This document shows, piece by piece, positions 4,648-8,103 of a DNA stretch of 8,103 nucleotides. The position numbers and the translations under genes were made by a program. The notes under the pieces are model-generated. The model did no database searches, had not been told where the DNA came from, and worked only from the letters and a program-made list of their open reading frames with translations. Origin of the DNA: Peptococcaceae bacterium UBA4997. GTDB lineage: Bacteria > Bacillota > Dehalobacteriia > UBA4068 > UBA4997. Positions within the stretch are counted from its first letter, which is position 1. Each line of letters opens with the position of its first letter. The stretch is taken from contig DGYV01000057.1 of the NCBI GenBank assembly GCA_002398485.1, forward strand, positions 25,129-33,231. Reading direction: 5' to 3'.

Positions 4648-4671
4648 GGCGGACGGCGAAAGCTGTCCGCC
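4648..4671 (-). terminator. Stem-loop downstream of the recombinase gene
   Basis: A 10-bp GC-rich stem (4648-4657 with 4662-4671, one G-T wobble) encloses a 4-nt loop, 11 bases past the recombinase stop. No T-run follows on the minus strand. It is probably the 3' hairpin of the operon transcript, or part of the element terminus. Confidence 0.5.
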
Positions 4672-4681
4672 CTGTTCTGTC

Positions 4682-6337
4682 TTATGCAATGTGTTCTTGC
4701 TCGCCATTTTCTTCTGCAGGCTGGACGTTATCCATAATGCCAACATCCCGATAGACGATTCGTATTGCCTGTTCTGCCGTGCGAGAGTATTTAGTGCTCT
4801 TTTCGCCTACCTCAATCCGGGAGATAAACAGCCGCAGGATTTCGGGAGTCAGCTCTTGTATCTCGGTATACCGCTTAGCCTTGTCAATGAAGGCATCCAC
4901 GTTGGAGGAGGAGTCCATCAGCTTTTGCAGTCTGGCTTCCTTGGTGGGAATAGAAACCCTGAGAGATTTCTGCTCATCATTGTAATCGGCGGACAGCATC
5001 CGAAACTGCTCATTGGTCACCCGCCCCAGCACATTATCTTCATAGAGTCGTTTGAATAGTGCTGTCAGCTCCGCATCTCTGCGTCTTGCTGCATCCAGCT
5101 CTCTTTGCAAACCGGTTATCTCCCTGCGAAGCTCCACTGAGTTTTTGCGGTTGATATACTCTGCAAAGAGGGTTTCTTTTTGTCTGGCGAAATGGGTGAC
5201 TCTGCGCAGGTCATCAAGGATGATATGAATCAGGTCTTGCTCACGGATGTAATGGGAGGAGCAAATGTCCTTGCCCTTTTTCTTGTAGGTATAGCACATG
5301 AAATTATTTTTAATGGCATCCATGGTGTGCGCCCTGTGCAGAACGAGCGGCTTTCCGCAGTCGATGCAGTACACCAATCCAGAAAATAAATTAGGATCTT
5401 CCATCTGCTTGGGTGTGCGCTTTTTACGCTGTCGAAGCTCCTGCACCATATCCCACTGCTCCTGCGTAATCAATGCCTCATGTGTGTTCTCAACCAGAAT
5501 TTGCTCAGATTCATCATGGTAAACAGCCTTTTTGTTCTTGTAGGATAATGTGGTGGTTCGCAGTCCCGGCATATGCCCGAGGTAGGTTCTGTTGTTTAAG
5601 ATGGCGGTCACGGAGCTTGACGTCCAGCGATATGGCATGGTGGTATCCAGCGATTTGTGTGATGCTCCGGTCTTACGGTAATAGTAATTGGTTGGATTGA
5701 GCACCTGCTCCTGGGTGAGAATCCGGGCGATTTGATTGGGGCCTTTACCTGCGGCGCATAACCTGAAGATGCGTCTGACCACCTCTCCGGCTTCCTCGTC
5801 AGGAACGATACCCTTGCGCACCGTTTCATCCCTGCGATAGCCATAGGGGGGCCTGCCGCCAAGGATTTCGCCACGCTCAGCCTGCATTCGCTTCACCGCA
5901 CGCACCTTTTTACTGGAGTCTTTCGCATGAAGTTCGTTGAACCAGTTCCTCATGGGCGTGAAATCATTGCTGCTTTCGTACAGGCTATCTACGCCGTCAT
6001 TGATGGCGATAAAGCGGACGCCGCAACTTGGGAATACCAGCTCGGTCAGCCTGCCAACCTCCAAATACTCTCGGCCTAAACGGGACAGGTCTTTGACGAT
6101 AAGGGTTTCCACTTGTTCATTTTCAATCAGAGCCATTACCTCGTTCCAAGAAGGCCGATTGAAGTTGGTGCCTGAAAATCCATCGTCATATAGGAACTTC
6201 GTGTTGCAAAAGCCGTTTTCCTGTGCGTATTTCTCCAGCATATGCTTTTGGTTAACGATGCTGTTGGAGTCGCCCTTGATGTCATCCTCTTGACTAAGTC
6301 TTGCATATAAAATTGTATATCTTTCTTGGTTTGCCAT
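4682..6337 (-). CDS. Large serine recombinase (TndX/TnpX type)
   Basis: This 551-residue site-specific recombinase should excise and integrate the element. The resolvase domain (about 6-155) has the nucleophile Ser15 in YARLSQEDD, and KDLSRLGRE (82-90) with the catalytic-region Arg residues. The recombinase domain follows with GRPPYGYRRD (161-170) and its TSSSVTAILNNRTYLG segment (239-254). A zinc ribbon has Cys at 324, 327, 348 and 359, and a coiled-coil stretch lies at about 375-470. The C-terminus ends in the ELTPEILRLFISRIEV segment found in clostridial transposon recombinases. Length is normal and no motif is broken, so it should be active. AGGAGG (6345-6350) lies 7 nt before the ATG. 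It is the last gene of the element operon, and its 3' end faces the host junction, as is usual for such elements. Confidence 0.95.
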   Translation of the reverse strand: MANQERYTILYARLSQEDDIKGDSNSIVNQKHMLEKYAQENGFCNTKFLYDDGFSGTNFNRPSWNEVMALIENEQVETLIVKDLSRLGREYLEVGRLTELVFPSCGVRFIAINDGVDSLYESSNDFTPMRNWFNELHAKDSSKKVRAVKRMQAERGEILGGRPPYGYRRDETVRKGIVPDEEAGEVVRRIFRLCAAGKGPNQIARILTQEQVLNPTNYYYRKTGASHKSLDTTMPYRWTSSSVTAILNNRTYLGHMPGLRTTTLSYKNKKAVYHDESEQILVENTHEALITQEQWDMVQELRQRKKRTPKQMEDPNLFSGLVYCIDCGKPLVLHRAHTMDAIKNNFMCYTYKKKGKDICSSHYIREQDLIHIILDDLRRVTHFARQKETLFAEYINRKNSVELRREITGLQRELDAARRRDAELTALFKRLYEDNVLGRVTNEQFRMLSADYNDEQKSLRVSIPTKEARLQKLMDSSSNVDAFIDKAKRYTEIQELTPEILRLFISRIEVGEKSTKYSRTAEQAIRIVYRDVGIMDNVQPAEENGEQEHIA

Positions 6338-6416
6338 AGTAAATCCTCCTATTCTTGAGGCAAACCGGTACGGTACTACACATCATACTGCACCGACTGC
6401 CGCAAGTCTATCGCAT

Positions 6417-6710
6417 TCACGCAATATGCGCTTCTTTTTTCAGCTCGCTATCAATCAGCCCCAGAAGTTTATCCGTTGGCGTGCAGTCGGTATCTGCGGG
6501 AAATACTGAGCAGATACGAAAGCGGCGTTCTTCTATCACCATGGTGCGCTGTGCGATGGTTTGATCGGTGCCAAAGAACACAGTGGCATCATCGAAGCAG
6601 GGGGCGAGCTTTCCCTTCGCTTCTTCCTCATGGGCAACACCAGCTGTTTCGTAGGCACCGAGGATGCCGGTGTTTAAATAATGGCGCGCGATTTTTTGTT
6701 CTCTGTCCAT
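6417..6710 (-). CDS. 97-residue hypothetical protein between relaxase and recombinase
   Basis: I do not recognise a named family. The protein is short, soluble and acidic, without membrane segments. Notable stretches are MDREQKIARHYL at the start, GILGAYETAGVAHEEEAK, CFDDATVFFGTDQTIAQR (38-55) and RRFRICSVFP (62-71), ending in a charged helix. It has Cys at 38, 67 and 76, too few and too spaced for an obvious zinc finger. The start is set by AAGGAGAAAGGA upstream; the frame is open further upstream, but that part overlaps the relaxase 3' end. It begins 25 bases after the relaxase stop and ends about 80 bases before the recombinase start. That places it in the same operon and suggests an accessory role in mobilization or recombination control. 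That role is inferred from position only. Confidence 0.75.
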   Translation of the reverse strand: MDREQKIARHYLNTGILGAYETAGVAHEEEAKGKLAPCFDDATVFFGTDQTIAQRTMVIEERRFRICSVFPADTDCTPTDKLLGLIDSELKKEAHIA

Positions 6711-6735
6711 AGCGTTCCTTTCTCCTTGATAGGGG

Positions 6736-7752
6736 TTATATGATCTGTACATATTCCTGCTCCTGCTCCCCGGAAAGCTTGTGACCCTGTGCAAGCTTTT
6801 TCAGGGCTTCTCGCTGGCGCTGCTTGCTGTCCGTCCAAGTCTGTGGCGGAATGGCCGGCGGAACATTTGCCGTGCTCTCCAGATTCTTGCCCAACGATAT
6901 GATGTCACTTGTTAAACAGCCTGTCTGCTCTATTTGTCCAAGCCAGCCTTCCGGCGGCTCCGGTGTCAGAGGGGTGAAACCATGCTCGGCACGGTAAGCG
7001 AATAGTCTTTCAAAATTATCCTTGAGATAGGTCTCATCATGAAGGCTGCGGTCACGGCAGCTTTTGCCCTCCGGGGTGGTGAACAGAATATACTTGTGGT
7101 GATCCCATCGGACAGAATAGCCTTCGTATTCCATATTCTGAATAAAGCTGTCCTTGTCTGTTGAGTAGAGCAGGGCTTCCTCAATGGCCTTGATGAGAGC
7201 AAACTTCCAACTTTCTCCACGCTCTGCAGCACGGTATTCGCCAGGTGTCAACCTGCGTTTTTTCTTTCTGCCATCATAAGGCTCCAGTACAGATAAGCCG
7301 TGCGCCATACAGATTTGGTCATTGGCCTGCCGCATTTCTTGGATGGAAGTAGGCGGCAGATGCAGCTTCTTTCCATCCTTGAAGCTGACCGAATTGACGA
7401 TAATGTGGGAATGCAGGTTGTCTGTATCATTGTGGGTGGCCACTACACACTCGTAATTAGGAAACAGCTTTTCGGTAAGTTCTCTTGCTACCTCATTTGC
7501 TTGCCATGGTGTGATTTTCTCCTCCTCCGAGAAGGACTGGACAAAATGGTAGAAGCAGACATCGCCTGTTTTTTTGAATTTCTCCTTGGTAGTCATCATT
7601 TCGAGGTAGCTGGTATAGGGCAAACAGTTGACGCCGCTCTCCACTCTGCCACCATCGAAGCCAACCTTATGGCCTTGAAGCACATAGGAAAGTGCGCCCA
7701 GCATCCGTCCGCAGGACTGCTTTTTGACTTTGATTCTTGTGAAGGTTGCCAT
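6736..7752 (-). CDS. Relaxase / mobilization nuclease (MOBP type)
   Basis: The protein nicks and covalently binds one DNA strand at oriT to start conjugative mobilization. The relaxase domain fills about residues 1-160. Tyr23 in RMLGALSYVLQ is the likely catalytic tyrosine. FYHFVQSF (67-74) fits motif II. The metal-binding motif H-x-D-x4-H-x-H-x3-N is seen at H107, D109, H114, H116 and N120. A basic segment (GRKKKRRL) and a helical C-terminal part follow. At 338 residues it is shorter than many relaxases of large conjugative elements, which suits a compact mobilizable element; the catalytic part is complete. Its ATG overlaps the stop of the MobC-like gene by one base (TGATG), so the two are probably translationally coupled. 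Confidence 0.92.
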   Translation of the reverse strand: MATFTRIKVKKQSCGRMLGALSYVLQGHKVGFDGGRVESGVNCLPYTSYLEMMTTKEKFKKTGDVCFYHFVQSFSEEEKITPWQANEVARELTEKLFPNYECVVATHNDTDNLHSHIIVNSVSFKDGKKLHLPPTSIQEMRQANDQICMAHGLSVLEPYDGRKKKRRLTPGEYRAAERGESWKFALIKAIEEALLYSTDKDSFIQNMEYEGYSVRWDHHKYILFTTPEGKSCRDRSLHDETYLKDNFERLFAYRAEHGFTPLTPEPPEGWLGQIEQTGCLTSDIISLGKNLESTANVPPAIPPQTWTDSKQRQREALKKLAQGHKLSGEQEQEYVQII

Positions 7753-8063
7753 CAGACCACCTCCAGCAATTTTTTAAGCTCGGCGTAAATATCGCCATAG
7801 GCATCGGTGAGTTTTTCGATCTGGCTGGGATAGCTTCTACCCTGGTGGGAGAGAATGGTCAGCTGATTGAGGTTTCTGCCCTGTGCCTTCAGCTCAGAGA
7901 GCACGCTATCCAGCCCATCGATTATGGTGATTTCTTTATTCAGCGCACAGGTGGTCAAATAATCTGTTACGGTCAATTTTGCTCGTTTAGCTTGAGATTT
8001 TATCTTTTTCAGGTCAGCCGAGCTGATTCTGAATGCGTAGGTTTTATCCTTTTGTTTTTTCAT
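7752..8063 (-). CDS. MobC-like mobilization accessory protein
   Basis: The 103-residue protein begins with a ribbon-helix-helix-like segment, KTYAFRISSADLKKIKSQAKRAKLTVTDYL in outline at residues 7-36. A helical tail follows, with LNQLTILSHQG at about 64-74, the region that resembles the MobC family (pattern N-x-N-Q-[IL]). Such proteins bind the oriT region and help the relaxase open the nick site. AAAGGAG (8070-8076) lies 6 nt before the ATG. Being the first visible gene of the operon, immediately upstream of the relaxase and overlapping it by one base, fits this role. Family assignment is by motif and context. Confidence 0.82.
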   Translation of the reverse strand: MKKQKDKTYAFRISSADLKKIKSQAKRAKLTVTDYLTTCALNKEITIIDGLDSVLSELKAQGRNLNQLTILSHQGRSYPSQIEKLTDAYGDIYAELKKLLEVV

Positions 8064-8080
8064 GTAACGCTCCTTTCGTA

Positions 8081-8103
8081 GCTCGGGGTGTGGGGCAGCG
8101 CCC
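8081..8103. other. GC-rich inverted-repeat start, possible edge of oriT
   Basis: Upstream of the MobC-like gene lies GCTCGGGGTGTGGGGC, then AGC, then GCCC at the window edge. GGGC (8093-8096) and GCCC (8100-8103) pair around a 3-nt loop, and the stem may extend beyond 8103. An inverted repeat just upstream of mobC/mob is where oriT of such elements is usually found. The nick site cannot be identified here. Confidence 0.4.

Larger units (their letters stand above)
4553..8103 (-). mobile_element. Integrative mobilizable element, one end and core genes (partial)
   Basis: Four minus-strand genes (mobC-like, relaxase, 97-residue unknown, large serine recombinase) form a transfer and integration module typical of clostridial Tn4451-like or conjugative-transposon modules. 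Base composition becomes clearly richer in GC compared with the AT-rich host to the left. The left boundary is uncertain; composition shifts between about 4553 and 4640. The other end and any cargo lie beyond 8103. No type IV secretion genes are visible, so whether the element is self-transmissible cannot be judged here. Confidence 0.75.

Noticed and set aside
4524..4754. Plus-strand open frame crossing the host-element junction
   Set aside because: No convincing RBS, and it spans the end of gene 3, a hairpin and the recombinase 3' end; it is a chance frame.
7300..7788. 162-residue plus-strand open frame
   Set aside because: It overlaps the relaxase gene, whose catalytic motifs are clear in the minus-strand frame; no RBS or recognisable motif is present.

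Overview
The window looks like the chromosome of a low-GC, endospore-forming Firmicute (a clostridium-like host), carrying the end of a higher-GC mobilizable element. Evidence for the host is the strongly AT-rich left half, strong AGGAGG-type ribosome binding sites, CCA-encoding tRNAs, and promoters resembling those of the sporulation mother-cell sigma factors. All functions are read from sequence by eye; no search was run.

Left part (1-850). The 3' end of a plus-strand tRNA (probably Lys) is followed by a textbook terminator. A small four-helix membrane protein of unknown function follows on the minus strand, with its own terminator. Then comes a complete minus-strand tRNA-Ala with the rare anticodon CGC and its own terminator. 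An AT-rich stretch with a 30-bp perfect palindrome (983-1012) separates this from the next block.

Central part (1100-4552). A GT4-type glycosyltransferase (1158-2441, plus) faces three paralogous threonine-tract proteins: two head-to-tail on the minus strand (2501-3241, 3427-3780) and one divergent on the plus strand (3977-4552). All three share an N-terminal helical domain of about 95 residues starting M-[TS]-FPNIPD, followed by a run of Thr. After the Thr run they differ: a 130-residue beta-rich head, nothing at all, or a very Cys-rich head with a basic tail. None has a Sec signal. Both minus-strand copies carry AACA-N16-CATANNNTA, the form of a sigma-K promoter, and the glycosyltransferase carries a sigma-E-like promoter. 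My inference is a spore-surface (exosporium or coat) glycoprotein locus: modular anchor-stalk-head proteins whose Thr stalks are O-glycosylated by the neighbouring enzyme. The layout recalls BclA-type filaments, but with a poly-Thr stalk instead of collagen.

Right part (about 4553-8103). Base composition rises abruptly. Four minus-strand genes form a mobilization/integration module, listed in transcription order: a MobC-like protein, a MOBP-type relaxase, a 97-residue unknown protein, and a large serine recombinase. The recombinase 3' end lies near the element terminus, just beyond the Cys-rich gene. The other end of the element is outside the window.
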